Assembly (NCBI RefSeq): GCF_900069005.2
Contig: NZ_LN831279.1
Location: forward strand, 3,306,390 to 3,370,389
DNA from: Paenibacillus sp. GM2
GTDB taxonomy: Bacteria > Bacillota > Bacilli > Paenibacillales > Paenibacillaceae
Direction of reading: 5' to 3'
Length of the DNA stretch: 64,000 bases
Position 1 is the stretch's first letter. The number at the start of each line of letters is the position of its first letter. Shown piece by piece: positions 32,267 through 40,711 of this stretch. The notes beneath the pieces were generated by a model that saw only the letters and a program-made list of their open reading frames with translations, ran no database searches and had not been told where the DNA came from. A program made the translations under genes and the position numbers.

Positions 32267-32330
32267 CCTAGTCATATACTATAGTAAAGGGATCGTTTAT
32301 AAAAGTAGTAACATTTTTATAACCTAGTCA
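32267..32330. promoter_or_regulatory. Direct repeats in the oxidoreductase-hxlR divergent promoter region
   Basis: CCTAGTCA occurs at 32267-32274 and 32323-32330, 56 bp apart, in the 142-bp region between divergent start codons. An 8-bp palindrome ACTATAGT lies at 32278-32285. These are candidate HxlR operators. Confidence 0.45.
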
Positions 32331-32366
32331 CAAAAAAGAGACTATTGTATAAGGAAGGGATGTTTC

Positions 32367-32729
32367 ATGAGTCTAAATAAAAAAATAAATTCAAACCTAC
32401 CTGAAAATAAGTGCTCTGTCTCGTATACACAGCAATTAATCGCAGGAAGATGGAAATTAGTCATTATGTGGCATTTAAGTCAGGAAACCAGACGTTTCAA
32501 CGAGCTTCAAAAGCTCTTGCCTGGTGTATCCAAAGGAATTCTAACCAGACAACTCAGGGAAATGGAAGAGGACGGACTAGTTCATAGAGAAGTCTATAAA
32601 GAAGTCCCGCCTAAAGTTGAATATTCATTAACAAAAGAAGGACAAGAATTCCTTCCGATCCTTACAAGTATGGGGAATTGGGGAGCAAAGCACAGAGAAA
32701 TTCTAGAGCAGAAGAAAAACAATAAGTAA
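32367..32729 (+). CDS. HxlR-family transcriptional regulator
   Basis: The 120-residue protein is a winged-helix HxlR/DUF24 regulator with one cysteine near residue 15 (NKCSVSYTQQLIAGRWKLVI), then RFNELQKLLPGVSKGILTRQ and the wing VPPKVEYSLTKEG. In HxlR relatives such as HypR and YodB the conserved N-terminal cysteine senses quinones or disulfide stress. It is divergent from the oxidoreductase operon. Confidence 0.92.
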   Translation: MSLNKKINSNLPENKCSVSYTQQLIAGRWKLVIMWHLSQETRRFNELQKLLPGVSKGILTRQLREMEEDGLVHREVYKEVPPKVEYSLTKEGQEFLPILTSMGNWGAKHREILEQKKNNK

Positions 32730-32761
32730 GATTCATGGATGGGAATTATCCCATGAGATTA

Positions 32762-32804
32762 GCAAAACGGAGGTCCCCAAAACGAGGAGCCTCCGTTTGC
32801 TTTT
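32762..32804 (+). terminator. Terminator after the HxlR gene
   Basis: GCAAAACGGAGG pairs with CCTCCGTTTGC (one bulge) across a 16-nt loop, followed by TTTTC. It lies 32 nt past the stop codon. Confidence 0.75.
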
Positions 32805-32862
32805 CTATGCTTTTAAAAATGGGTATCTGCGTAAGCTGGATTTGGATATTTGTAAAAGCCTT

Positions 32863-33140
32863 CGCCGGCGCGATCGTTACGATCCTGCTCACCTGGCCGA
32901 AGCGTCCAGTTCATATCCTCTCCAGTGCATTAGTGGAAGGAATTCAGGACGTTGCTGGCGCGATGGGACTCATGATTGGTACCGGCATCCTGCTCAGCTC
33001 CGTTATGTCTCCGCAAGTATCGGCGGTCATCTCGCCGCTGATCGAGACGGTATTGCCGAATACACCACTGTTGTTTATCCTGTTCTTCACGTTTCTGTCG
33101 CCGCTTGCTATCTACCGCGGACCGCTAAACGTATGGGGAC
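32863..33140 (+). pseudogene. Internal fragment of a transporter paralogue
   Basis: This stretch encodes AIVTILLTWPKRPVHILSSA, LVEGIQDVAGAMGLMIGTGI, LLSSVMSPQVSAVISPL and YRGPLNVWG, corresponding to about residues 265-360 of the transporter at 24931-26226. Most base differences are synonymous, so the copy diverged while functional. It is fused at 33140/33141 to an RpiR fragment, which shows a deletion of the genes between. Confidence 0.85.
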
Positions 33141-33556
33141 CTTGAAGAATCGCTTGTCCATTATCGGCATTATGGCTGTTCAACGACAGCCGTGCCATGA
33201 AGATCGCCGCCGCCCAATCCGGTAAAGAAGATGCCTTTGTGGCATTCTCTCGCTCCGGTTCAACGAAGGAAATCGTGGAGACCGTCGCGATTGCGCAGGT
33301 CCATCAGGTCAAGACGATGGCGATCACCTGTTATGATTCGTCACCAATTACAGAGAATTCGGACGTGAACATCATCGTACCGGATAAGATATCGGTTAAT
33401 AACAGCGCGCTGATGTCCAATCACATCACGTTCCTGTTTGTCGTCGATCTGATCATGAGCATCTTCATCTCGTCGGACAAGACTTACCTCAAGAAGAAGC
33501 TCGACAGTGAGACCGTTCTGGCTAGCGATCAAGCGATGACTAACTATTATTTATGA
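33141..33556 (+). pseudogene. 3' fragment of an RpiR paralogue, frameshifted
   Basis: The sequence follows the RpiR gene at 29543-30403 from LKNRLSIIGIMA to the stop. A 5-base deletion near 33178 breaks the frame. From 33197 the reading MKIAAAQSGKEDAFVAFSRS is intact to the end. No helix-turn-helix is left, so it cannot be a repressor. Confidence 0.85.
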
Positions 33557-33668
33557 TGCTCCATGGGTTCAAGAGGCGTCCTTTCCAACACAGAAGGGGC
33601 GCTTTTTTATGGCAAGCGGGGAATTGGATAGCCTCCCCTTCTCTCTTTGCCCGTAGATTGCAGCCGCA

Positions 33669-33702
33669 CAAAAAAAGGCCACCCCAAAGGGCAGTCCTTC
33701 TT
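33669..33702 (-). terminator. Probable terminator after lrgB
   Basis: On the minus strand AAGGACTGCCC and GGGTGGCCTT form an imperfect stem with a short loop, followed by seven T. It lies 26 nt past the lrgB stop codon. Confidence 0.6.
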
Positions 33703-33727
33703 GCCAATCATCAGTCCATTAAGCGGC

Positions 33728-34414
33728 TTATGGATAAACCATCCACACTACAAACGGGCCAACGCATGAACCTACAATCGCACAAACCGTCATCGCTACC
33801 GAGCTCATGGAGACGGATCGTTCGCCATATTCCAATGCTTTTGCAGTTCCCAGCGCATGAGAGGCAGTTCCTAAGCCAATCCCGATTCCAACCTCGCTTT
33901 CAATTCGAAACAGCTTTATGATCAAAGGTCCGCCAATCGCCCCCGTAAATCCGGCTATCATAACAAATACGGAGGTTAAAGAAGAGTCCCCTCCCAAGCT
34001 GCCTGAAATCTGGATAGCCACTGGTGTAGTGATCGATTTAGGCAGTATAGATAAAATATATAGTTTCGAGAATCCTAATCCTGCCGCTAGAAGGAGTCCG
34101 CTAAACATCCCTACAAGCAGTCCCACCACCGTTCCCCCCAAGATCGCCGGGAGATTCTGGGCGAGGACCTTACGTTGTTTATACAGAGGGTAAGCAAGAG
34201 ACACTACAGCAGGACCGAGCAGCTTGTTGATCCACTGACCACCTATCATATAGGTGTCATACGGAATATGAAAATAGATGAGTATCCCTACAACAATAAC
34301 TGTCGCTGTAAGCGCGGGAATAAGTACAGGATTGCGAAATCGTCTATACACCCACGACATCATTAAATAAATAGCTACATTCAGTAGAACAATACCTGTC
34401 GCGATAAAAAACAT
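33728..34414 (-). CDS. lrgB: LrgB-family membrane protein (antiholin-like partner)
   Basis: The 228-residue protein has six to eight membrane segments and the LrgB motif block ITTPVAIQISGSLGGDSSLT, then FVMIAGFTGAIGGPLI and GLGTASHALGTAKALEYGER. LrgB/CidB proteins act with LrgA/CidA in murein-hydrolase control and, in several Firmicutes, in pyruvate or small-acid transport. Its ATG overlaps the lrgA stop as TAATG. No LytSR regulator is beside it. Confidence 0.93.
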   Translation of the reverse strand: MFFIATGIVLLNVAIYLMMSWVYRRFRNPVLIPALTATVIVVGILIYFHIPYDTYMIGGQWINKLLGPAVVSLAYPLYKQRKVLAQNLPAILGGTVVGLLVGMFSGLLLAAGLGFSKLYILSILPKSITTPVAIQISGSLGGDSSLTSVFVMIAGFTGAIGGPLIIKLFRIESEVGIGIGLGTASHALGTAKALEYGERSVSMSSVAMTVCAIVGSCVGPFVVWMVYP

Positions 34415-34824
34415 TATATTTCCTTCCCCTTTTCGCTTAATCTCTCGCCACTCCAGCCCGCTTTCCTCTTGCTGTTAAGGCTAGAAAGCCAGTGACTAGA
34501 ATGTGCAGCTGCAGCAATCGTGAGCACACTGCTAACGATAAGGATCAGGATTAACAGTAAACCTCTCCCACTAAAAATATCCATATGGTTCACAATCCCA
34601 GCCGTCGCTGGAATAAAAAATAACGGAAGATAAGCTAATATCGTGGTGGCACCATCTTCTATCCACTTCAAGGGGATAACCTTGAAAAGCAATAGAACAA
34701 AGAGTAACAGTAAGCCTACGATACTTCCGGACACAGGAAGATGCAATTTCTTTTGTAGATATTCCCCAACGATGTAGAACAAATATAGCAGCAACACTTG
34801 GATAATAATACGAATGATTTTCAT
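34414..34824 (-). CDS. lrgA: LrgA/CidA-family holin-like membrane protein
   Basis: The 136-residue protein has four hydrophobic segments and the family start IQVLLLYLFYIVGEYLQKKL, then LPVSGSIVGLLLLFVLLLFK. It has a basic cytoplasmic tail of about 30 residues. It is translationally coupled to lrgB. A hairpin at 34852-34873 lies in its leader or ends the preceding acetyltransferase transcript. Confidence 0.9.
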   Translation of the reverse strand: MKIIRIIIQVLLLYLFYIVGEYLQKKLHLPVSGSIVGLLLLFVLLLFKVIPLKWIEDGATTILAYLPLFFIPATAGIVNHMDIFSGRGLLLILILIVSSVLTIAAAAHSSHWLSSLNSKRKAGWSGERLSEKGKEI

Positions 34825-34851
34825 GATGCAAAGATCCCTTCAAATTAAACG

Positions 34852-34873
34852 ACCACCTGCCATAACAGGTGGT
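34852..34873 (-). terminator. Hairpin between the Vat-like gene and lrgA
   Basis: ACCACCTG and its complement form an 8-bp perfect stem with a 6-nt loop. On the minus strand it is followed by TCGTTTAATTT, a weak T-tract. It may be the terminator of the acetyltransferase 112 nt upstream, or an RNA element in the lrgA leader. Confidence 0.5.
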
Positions 34874-34984
34874 TGTAACTCCGACTAAAACTCATTTTAA
34901 TTGGGCTACCTTATTAAGGGTATCAGAGTTTTCTTGAAAGTGTTAATGATATTCCGAATCTTATATGAAAAAATCATATTAGTT

Positions 34985-35623
34985 TTATTTAATCTCTTTA
35001 ATTCTAGTTAAGTCACTGCTGCATAACACTTCAAGATTATTAAAGATTTTCTCCGCATCCCAATCCCACCACTTCAGTGCTTCGAGATATTCAATCATCT
35101 CATCATCAAAACGTTGTCTAATCACTTTACAAGGATTTCCCCCAGCTATACTATATGCCGGGATATCCTTCACTACCGTAGAATTAGCAGCAATGACTGC
35201 TCCATTACCAATATGCACCCCAGGCATAACCGTAACATTCTGTCCAATCCACACATCGTTACCGATCACGGTATCCCCTTTTATAGGAAGATCTTTTAAA
35301 TCCGGAACTGCTTGCTCCCAACCATGAGCCATAATATTGAAAGGATAGGTCGTCACCGAACTCATCCGATGGTTGGCACCATTCATCACAAATTCAATCC
35401 CTTTGGCAATCGCACAGAACTTCCCTATGATCAGCTTGTCTCCAATAAATTCATAGTGATGTGTCACATGCTCCTCAAACTTCTCCGCCCCATGGATATC
35501 ATCATAATACGTATAATCACCTACTATAATATTGTCTCTGGTAATTGCATTTTTGATATAACAGATACTTTTGATTTGTTCATTAGGATAAAGCGCATTC
35601 GGATTCGGTCCATGTAATTTCAT
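34985..35623 (-). CDS. Vat/CatB-type xenobiotic acetyltransferase
   Basis: The 212-residue protein is a left-handed beta-helix hexapeptide acetyltransferase with MKLHGPNPNALYPNEQIKSI at the start, GKFCAIAKGIEFVMNGANHR containing the catalytic histidine, DVWIGQNVTVMPGVHIGNGA and the tail GGNPCKVIRQRFDDEMIEYL. Relatives acetylate streptogramin A or chloramphenicol; chromosomal copies are often of unknown substrate. The start at 35623 is preferred because it matches the usual length; the longer frame begins at a TTG without a site. Confidence 0.88.
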   Translation of the reverse strand: MKLHGPNPNALYPNEQIKSICYIKNAITRDNIIVGDYTYYDDIHGAEKFEEHVTHHYEFIGDKLIIGKFCAIAKGIEFVMNGANHRMSSVTTYPFNIMAHGWEQAVPDLKDLPIKGDTVIGNDVWIGQNVTVMPGVHIGNGAVIAANSTVVKDIPAYSIAGGNPCKVIRQRFDDEMIEYLEALKWWDWDAEKIFNNLEVLCSSDLTRIKEIK

Positions 35624-35775
35624 AGTGTACGCCTCACTCTCTTTTTGGATCAAACATAGCAGGAATCAGATTTCTTTTCAATGAGCATTACATCCCGTTA
35701 ACACCGCATTGATCCCGAGCTAACATTCATCATTTAGAATAGAAGCATGTCAACCGGAGAGAGAGGATCATCATC

Positions 35776-36327
35776 ATGAAGCAATTGGACGAATCCCGCC
35801 TCCCTGTCATCGCCTCCATCACCAAGCCGGAACAGATCCATGCCGCTCTGACCAGCCAGGTGGAGCGTGTCATCTTAATGACCGGCGATATTCTACAGAT
35901 GGGCGATATGATGGACAAGCTGCATCTGGCAGGCAAGCAGGTATACGTACATGTGGAGATGGTTGGCGGCATCGGCCGCGATCATTCCGCCATTCAATAT
36001 TTAGCAGATACCTTCCATATCGACGGTATTGTATCGACGAAGAGCAACGCGATTACTGCGGCCCGAAATGCCGGCATCTCTTCGATTCAACGCATCTTCG
36101 CCATCGATACCGCTGCGGTAGAGACAGCGATTAAGGTGATTACCAGCGCGCAGCCGAATGAAGTTGAGCTGATGCCGGGCTTGATGCCGAGAATCATCGG
36201 TGAGCTCAAAGCGCGGATTCAGCGGCCCCTGATCGTAGGCGGACTAATCCGTCACGAGGAAGAGATCCAAATCGCGCTCAGAAGCGGCGCAGACTATGTA
36301 TCGATCGGCGACCAGCGCTTCTGGTAA
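35776..36327 (+). CDS. glpP: Glycerol-3-phosphate-responsive antiterminator
   Basis: The 183-residue TIM-barrel protein has the GlpP marks HVEMVGGIGRDHSAIQYLAD, DGIVSTKSNAI and the phosphate-binding end VGGLIRHEEEIQIALRSGAD. In Bacillus, GlpP with glycerol 3-phosphate prevents termination in the glpD leader. Here it precedes a UgpBAE-like importer and a glycerophosphodiesterase, which fits a local glycerol-phosphate regulon. Repeats separate it from the importer. Confidence 0.93.
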   Translation: MKQLDESRLPVIASITKPEQIHAALTSQVERVILMTGDILQMGDMMDKLHLAGKQVYVHVEMVGGIGRDHSAIQYLADTFHIDGIVSTKSNAITAARNAGISSIQRIFAIDTAAVETAIKVITSAQPNEVELMPGLMPRIIGELKARIQRPLIVGGLIRHEEEIQIALRSGADYVSIGDQRFW

Positions 36328-36362
36328 GCGGGCGATCATGAAATAACCACTTTCTCACTTTT

Positions 36363-36545
36363 TAACGAAACTGTGGATCGTTATTTGCATGCAAATGGGC
36401 CGATAAAAATTGTAACGAAACAGGGTATCGTTATTTGTGCCAATCCGGGACAAAACAGCGATATTCGGCCAAAATAGCGATATGACGTTTCGTTAGATTC
36501 GAAATGTCTTCGTCTTTACGGAAATAACGATATAGAGTTTCGTTA
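36363..36545. repeat. Forward-forward-reverse-reverse repeat island B
   Basis: Four 24-bp units lie at 36363 and 36413 (forward) and 36472 and 36522 (reverse). Ends are the constant TAACGAAAC and ATCGTTATTT; the 5-nt core varies (TGTGG, AGGGT, and on the reverse units GTCAT and TCTAT). The unit spacing of 50, 59 and 50 bp is nearly symmetrical. It lies between glpP and the importer. Confidence 0.85.
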
Positions 36546-36683
36546 GAGGTTCAGCAATTCAATTTCATATATTTTCTTTTGGGTGGAGACGATGAGATAA
36601 CCCAAGGGCACATGACATGTAATCCTAATTCACAGGAGGTGGTATGCGCTTTTGGCTGTTTTTTCAATCGTCTCTTTTTCGTA

Positions 36684-37038
36684 GTTGTTCAAAAATTCCG
36701 CTTTTGATAAGAAAACCTGATCGAGGTCAGTTCAAGGATGCGCGACCGCGATTCAAAGGTAGGTTTTCTTGCGATATAGAATTTCATCAGCGTAGCTGAT
36801 AACTTATAAATTCTATATCTAACACGAAGTGGCCCAAGAAGTGGATTAGCATCGAATCTTGAATTCACCCGGGCCTTCCGGTGCTCACGTACAAACTACA
36901 AGCAAATGCTTCCGATGTCGTTTTCTACGAAAACGTGTAGCTCCGCTCCTCAGACCCTAGCTTCATCCAACTGAAGCGTTTTGAAAAAACGCACATCGGA
37001 AGCATAAGCTTCGGTGCTGAAAACCGGACTTTTTGAAC
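36684..37038. repeat. GTTCAAAAA-family element, copy 2, with nested inverted repeats
   Basis: Ends GTTGTTCAAAAATTCCGCTT and GAAAACCGGACTTTTTGAAC form the terminal inverted repeat. Compared with copy 1 it carries extra blocks that are themselves inverted pairs: AAGAAAACCT (36710-36719 and 36761-36770), GATATAGAATTT (36773-36784 and 36808-36819), and GCTTCCGATGT with its complement further right. It occupies most of the leader of the binding-protein gene. Confidence 0.75.
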
Positions 37039-37103
37039 TCTCATTTTAAACTTGCATTAAAAAAATCACTTATCCCGTTATAAGGAAAGGAGTTTTCATA
37101 TCC

Positions 37104-38450
37104 ATGAAAACCTTGAAATGGTTAAACCCGGTGCTCGCCCTCATCCTCACCTTGACACTGGCGGCATGCGGCGGTAATACAAATACGGCTGGCAGCGCTG
37201 ATGCGGCTGGTCAAGGAAATAACTCTTCCGCAGCGGTAGCTGACTCCGGTCTCAAAGACGATACCACGCCTGTTAAGATCCAATACTGGCACGCTCATGG
37301 CGATGCTCAGATCGAAGGCTTGAACAAAATGATCGAGGCTTTCCAGGCCAAATATCCGCATATTACGGTAGAACCGGTATTTCAAGGCGGCTATGACGAT
37401 CTTCATAAAAAACTTCAAGCAGCCGTTGCCGCAGGCGATGTTCCTGCCGTAACAAATGTCGAAGTCGCTTCCCTGCCGAATTTCGCGGATAGCGGCGTGT
37501 TCGCCGATCTTACGCCTTATATCCAGCGCGATGCAATAGATACCAACGATTTTGCCAAAGGTATGCTGCAGGCTTACGCCTACAATGGCAAGCAGTTTGG
37601 CTTCCCGCTGATCGTCAGCACGAGCGTGTTCGTATACAACAAAACCTTGCTTGACGAGCTTGGCGTACAACCGCCGCAAACCTGGGATGAGATCGAAGCT
37701 TTTAATGAGAAAGTAACCGAGCGCAAGGACGGCAAGACGACCCGTTATGCCTTCGCTGTTCCTGGCTGGGACACTTGGTATTATGATCCCTGGTTGATCA
37801 ATGGCGGCGGGCAGATTCTGAATGAAGAAGGCAAAGCGGCCGTTGATACCCCGGAATCGCTGCGCTACGTGCAGAATTTTCAGAAATGGATCCAGGAAGG
37901 ATCGATGCAGATGGGCTACGGAAAAGGCGCTTCGGACAATATGCGTCAGATGTTCCTCGGTGGCCAAATCGCAATGGTTGAGCATACTTCAGCGATGCTG
38001 AAGACTTACCGTGAAAATGCCAGCTTCGAGGTTGGCGTATCCTTCCTGCCAGGAGACAAGACTCGCACCTCCAACATCGGCGGCGCCGGAATCGTGATCA
38101 TGGACGGAGCTAGCGATCTGGAGAAAGAAGCCGCTTGGAAGTTCGTGCAATTCATGACCGCAGCTGAGAACAACATCGGTTGGGCGGAATCGGTAGGCTA
38201 CCTGCCAACTCGCAAATCAGCGCTGGAGACAGAGGAAGGCAAAGCCTATTTTGGGCGCTGGCCGCAATATAAGGCTGTATTCGACAACTTCGATAACGTT
38301 ACTCCACGTCTGCAGCACCCGGCTTATCCGGAGTTCAGCTCCGTGTATAAAGAAGTGATCGGCGAAATGGTTCTGAACCAGGCTGACCCTGCACAGCTGA
38401 TGCCGGAGGCCGCCAAGAAAATGAACGAAATTCTTGAGGATTATGAATGA
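37104..38450 (+). CDS. UgpB-like ABC transporter binding lipoprotein
   Basis: The 448-residue protein has a lipoprotein signal ending TLTLAACGG and a family 1 solute-binding fold (KIQYWHAHGDAQIEGLNKMI at the start of the mature domain). The W-H-A-x(3)-D/A pattern near the N-terminus is typical of UgpB, which binds sn-glycerol 3-phosphate or glycerophosphodiesters. The downstream GDPD gene and the upstream glpP support this ligand. Its stop overlaps the next start (ATGA). Confidence 0.87.
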   Translation: MKTLKWLNPVLALILTLTLAACGGNTNTAGSADAAGQGNNSSAAVADSGLKDDTTPVKIQYWHAHGDAQIEGLNKMIEAFQAKYPHITVEPVFQGGYDDLHKKLQAAVAAGDVPAVTNVEVASLPNFADSGVFADLTPYIQRDAIDTNDFAKGMLQAYAYNGKQFGFPLIVSTSVFVYNKTLLDELGVQPPQTWDEIEAFNEKVTERKDGKTTRYAFAVPGWDTWYYDPWLINGGGQILNEEGKAAVDTPESLRYVQNFQKWIQEGSMQMGYGKGASDNMRQMFLGGQIAMVEHTSAMLKTYRENASFEVGVSFLPGDKTRTSNIGGAGIVIMDGASDLEKEAAWKFVQFMTAAENNIGWAESVGYLPTRKSALETEEGKAYFGRWPQYKAVFDNFDNVTPRLQHPAYPEFSSVYKEVIGEMVLNQADPAQLMPEAAKKMNEILEDYE

Positions 38451-39421
38451 TGATGAACAGCAATTCGCAATCGCAATCTGCTCCATTGATCAGGGAGACG
38501 ACCGCCAAGGCGGACGTCTCTCCTTACAGCAGCAAGAAGTATCTTCAATGGATAGAGAAAGCCAAAGACTTCATGTTCGCCGTCCCGGCGCTGATATTCC
38601 TTGGCGTGTTCTTGTATTACCCGCTGATGAACTCGGTCTATATCAGCTTCACGAACTGGAATATGACCAAGCCGGTGAAGAAATTCGTCGGCACGGACAA
38701 CTATGTCAAGCTATTCAAAAATGAGGATCTGTACCAGTCGCTTAAGGTCACTTTGCATTACACGCTGCTTGATGTCGTATTGACCCTGACGATCGGCCTG
38801 ATGCTGGCGCTGCTATTTAACGTATTCCGCTCCAAAATGTATGCGGTCATGCGCGGAATCATCTTCATGCCGCATTATATCTCCATGGTTATCGCGGCGA
38901 TGGTATTTACCTGGATTTACAACGGGCAATACGGTTTGCTTAATCGTGTTACCGATCTCATGGGGCTTGAACCGATTCAGTGGCTGACCAACCCATCCAC
39001 GGCATTGCCTGCCCTGGTCGCGGTCTCGGTCTGGAAAGGCGTCGGCTTCGCCATGATGCTGTTCATCTCCGGCATGCGCGGCATCCCAAATGAATATTAT
39101 GAGGCCGCCGCCATCGACGGCGCCTCCGGGCTGAGCCGCTTCCGCTACATTACGCTGCCGCTGTTGTCGCCAATGACGTTATTCCTTGTCATTACGACCT
39201 TTATCTCGTCCATGCAGGTGTTCCAATCCATCGACATTATGACCAACGGCGGACCGCTGCAAGCGACGAATGCGATTGTCTACTGGATCTACACGATGGC
39301 CTTTACGGAATTCAAGACTGGCAGAGCCTCGGCCCTGGTCATGATCCTATTCGTCATCATCCTTGTATTAACGATTATCCAATGGCTCGTCAGCAGAAAG
39401 CAGGTGCACTATGAGGGATAG
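38447..39421 (+). CDS. UgpA-like ABC transporter permease
   Basis: The 324-residue membrane protein has six helices, the EAA motif EAAAIDGASGLSRFRYITLP and the segment FQSIDIMTNGGPLQATNAIV. It is the MalF/UgpA-type subunit of the importer. It overlaps ugpB-like by 4 nt and the following permease by 11 nt. Confidence 0.92.
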   Translation: MMMNSNSQSQSAPLIRETTAKADVSPYSSKKYLQWIEKAKDFMFAVPALIFLGVFLYYPLMNSVYISFTNWNMTKPVKKFVGTDNYVKLFKNEDLYQSLKVTLHYTLLDVVLTLTIGLMLALLFNVFRSKMYAVMRGIIFMPHYISMVIAAMVFTWIYNGQYGLLNRVTDLMGLEPIQWLTNPSTALPALVAVSVWKGVGFAMMLFISGMRGIPNEYYEAAAIDGASGLSRFRYITLPLLSPMTLFLVITTFISSMQVFQSIDIMTNGGPLQATNAIVYWIYTMAFTEFKTGRASALVMILFVIILVLTIIQWLVSRKQVHYEG

Positions 39422-40268
39422 CAGAATGGCCGGGGAGAAGCAGCACCGTCTGCGTTTCACCCTGCGTACAGTGCTTGGCATTGCGGTGACTGTTCTGATC
39501 TTTTTCCCGATTTATTGGCTTCTGATCAGCTCCTTCAAGACTCAAGCGGAGATGCGGCTGGCCGTGCCAACGTTATGGCCCAAGTCGTTCCATTGGAGCA
39601 ATTATGCCGAAGCGTTCCGGGTCATCCCTTATGCCCGCTTCTTCATGAACACCCTGGTCATGTCGGCCGGTATCGTCATTCTCCAGCTGAATGTTGCGCT
39701 GATGGCGGCCTTCGCTTTTGCCAAGGGAAGGTTCTGGGGCAAGGAAATCCTGTTCTTCCTCGTCCTGGCCGCGCTGATCGTGCCGGATCAGGTTACTTTC
39801 GTACCGGTGTATGTGATGATGTCGAAGGTGCACTGGCTCGATACATTCTGGGCGCTCATTGTCCCAAGCGGAGCCTCGGCCTACGGAATCTTCCTGCTTC
39901 GCCAGGCATTCAAGTCGCTGAACAACGACGTGCTGGAAGCCGCCCGCGTCGACGGCGCCGGCAGATTTACGATACTCTATCGCATCCTGCTGCCAATGGC
40001 TAAACCGACGGTTGTTACGCTGGGGGTGCTGACCTTCATCTCGTCCTGGAACTCTTACTTTTGGCCGTTGATTATGACCAACACGAACAATATGCGCGTG
40101 CTGTCGGTTGGCATCGCCATGCTGCGCGACTCGATCGCCGGGGACGAAGCGATGTACTTCCACATCATTATGGCCGCCAGCGTCATGGCGATCATCCCGA
40201 TCGTGCTCGTCTTTACGGTCATGCAGAAGCATATCGTCTCGGCTATGGCCCATTCGACTTTTAAATAA
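39411..40268 (+). CDS. UgpE-like ABC transporter permease
   Basis: The 285-residue membrane protein has the EAA motif EAARVDGAGRFTILYRILLP and ends MQKHIVSAMAHSTFK, typical of MalG/UgpE subunits. No UgpC-type ATPase is encoded in the cluster, so the importer must borrow an ATPase from elsewhere. Confidence 0.92.
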   Translation: MRDSRMAGEKQHRLRFTLRTVLGIAVTVLIFFPIYWLLISSFKTQAEMRLAVPTLWPKSFHWSNYAEAFRVIPYARFFMNTLVMSAGIVILQLNVALMAAFAFAKGRFWGKEILFFLVLAALIVPDQVTFVPVYVMMSKVHWLDTFWALIVPSGASAYGIFLLRQAFKSLNNDVLEAARVDGAGRFTILYRILLPMAKPTVVTLGVLTFISSWNSYFWPLIMTNTNNMRVLSVGIAMLRDSIAGDEAMYFHIIMAASVMAIIPIVLVFTVMQKHIVSAMAHSTFK

Positions 40269-40346
40269 TATGGAAGGTGCTGGGAGTTGGAGATTTCCAT
40301 AGTGCCAACACGTAGTTCAAGCTCGTAATTCCAACACGTTTGCGTC

Positions 40347-40529
40347 TAACGAAACTACAGATCGTTATTTCCTCAAAAACAACGGCAATAAAAATCTAAC
40401 GAAACGCTATATCGTTATTGGGGAGAAATACAGCCGTTAAACCCCAAATTCGCTGCAATAACGATACCCTGTTTCGTTAAAATTTTTGACAGCCTATTTG
40501 GCTCAAAATAACGATACCCTGTTTCGTTA
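40347..40529. repeat. Forward-forward-reverse-reverse repeat island C
   Basis: Units lie at 40347 and 40397 (forward) and 40457 and 40506 (reverse). Both reverse units have the same core (ACCCT), matching the second forward unit of island B in complement. Spacing of 50, 60 and 49 bp repeats that of island B almost exactly. It lies after the permease gene and before the HAD gene. Confidence 0.85.
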
Positions 40530-40711
40530 GAGGAGGCGAAGCGGAAACCGCCTTTGAAGCGCGGCCCCTTCATTCCCTGAAAGGGCCACGGGCGGAGGTT
40601 TTCTATCTACAGTGAAACTTTTTGAATTTCTTTTACCGCACAAGTTACGGTGGAGAATAGAGACAACCTTCTAACTGACGCGGAAGACCTATTACAGAAG
40701 GGATGTTGTTC

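Noticed and set aside
36643-36798. Small frame starting MRFWLFFQSS after an AGGAGGT sequence before the UgpB-like gene
   Set aside because: It runs straight into the repeat element at 36684, so most of it is repeat sequence. Spacing to the start is short and no protein-like end is seen.
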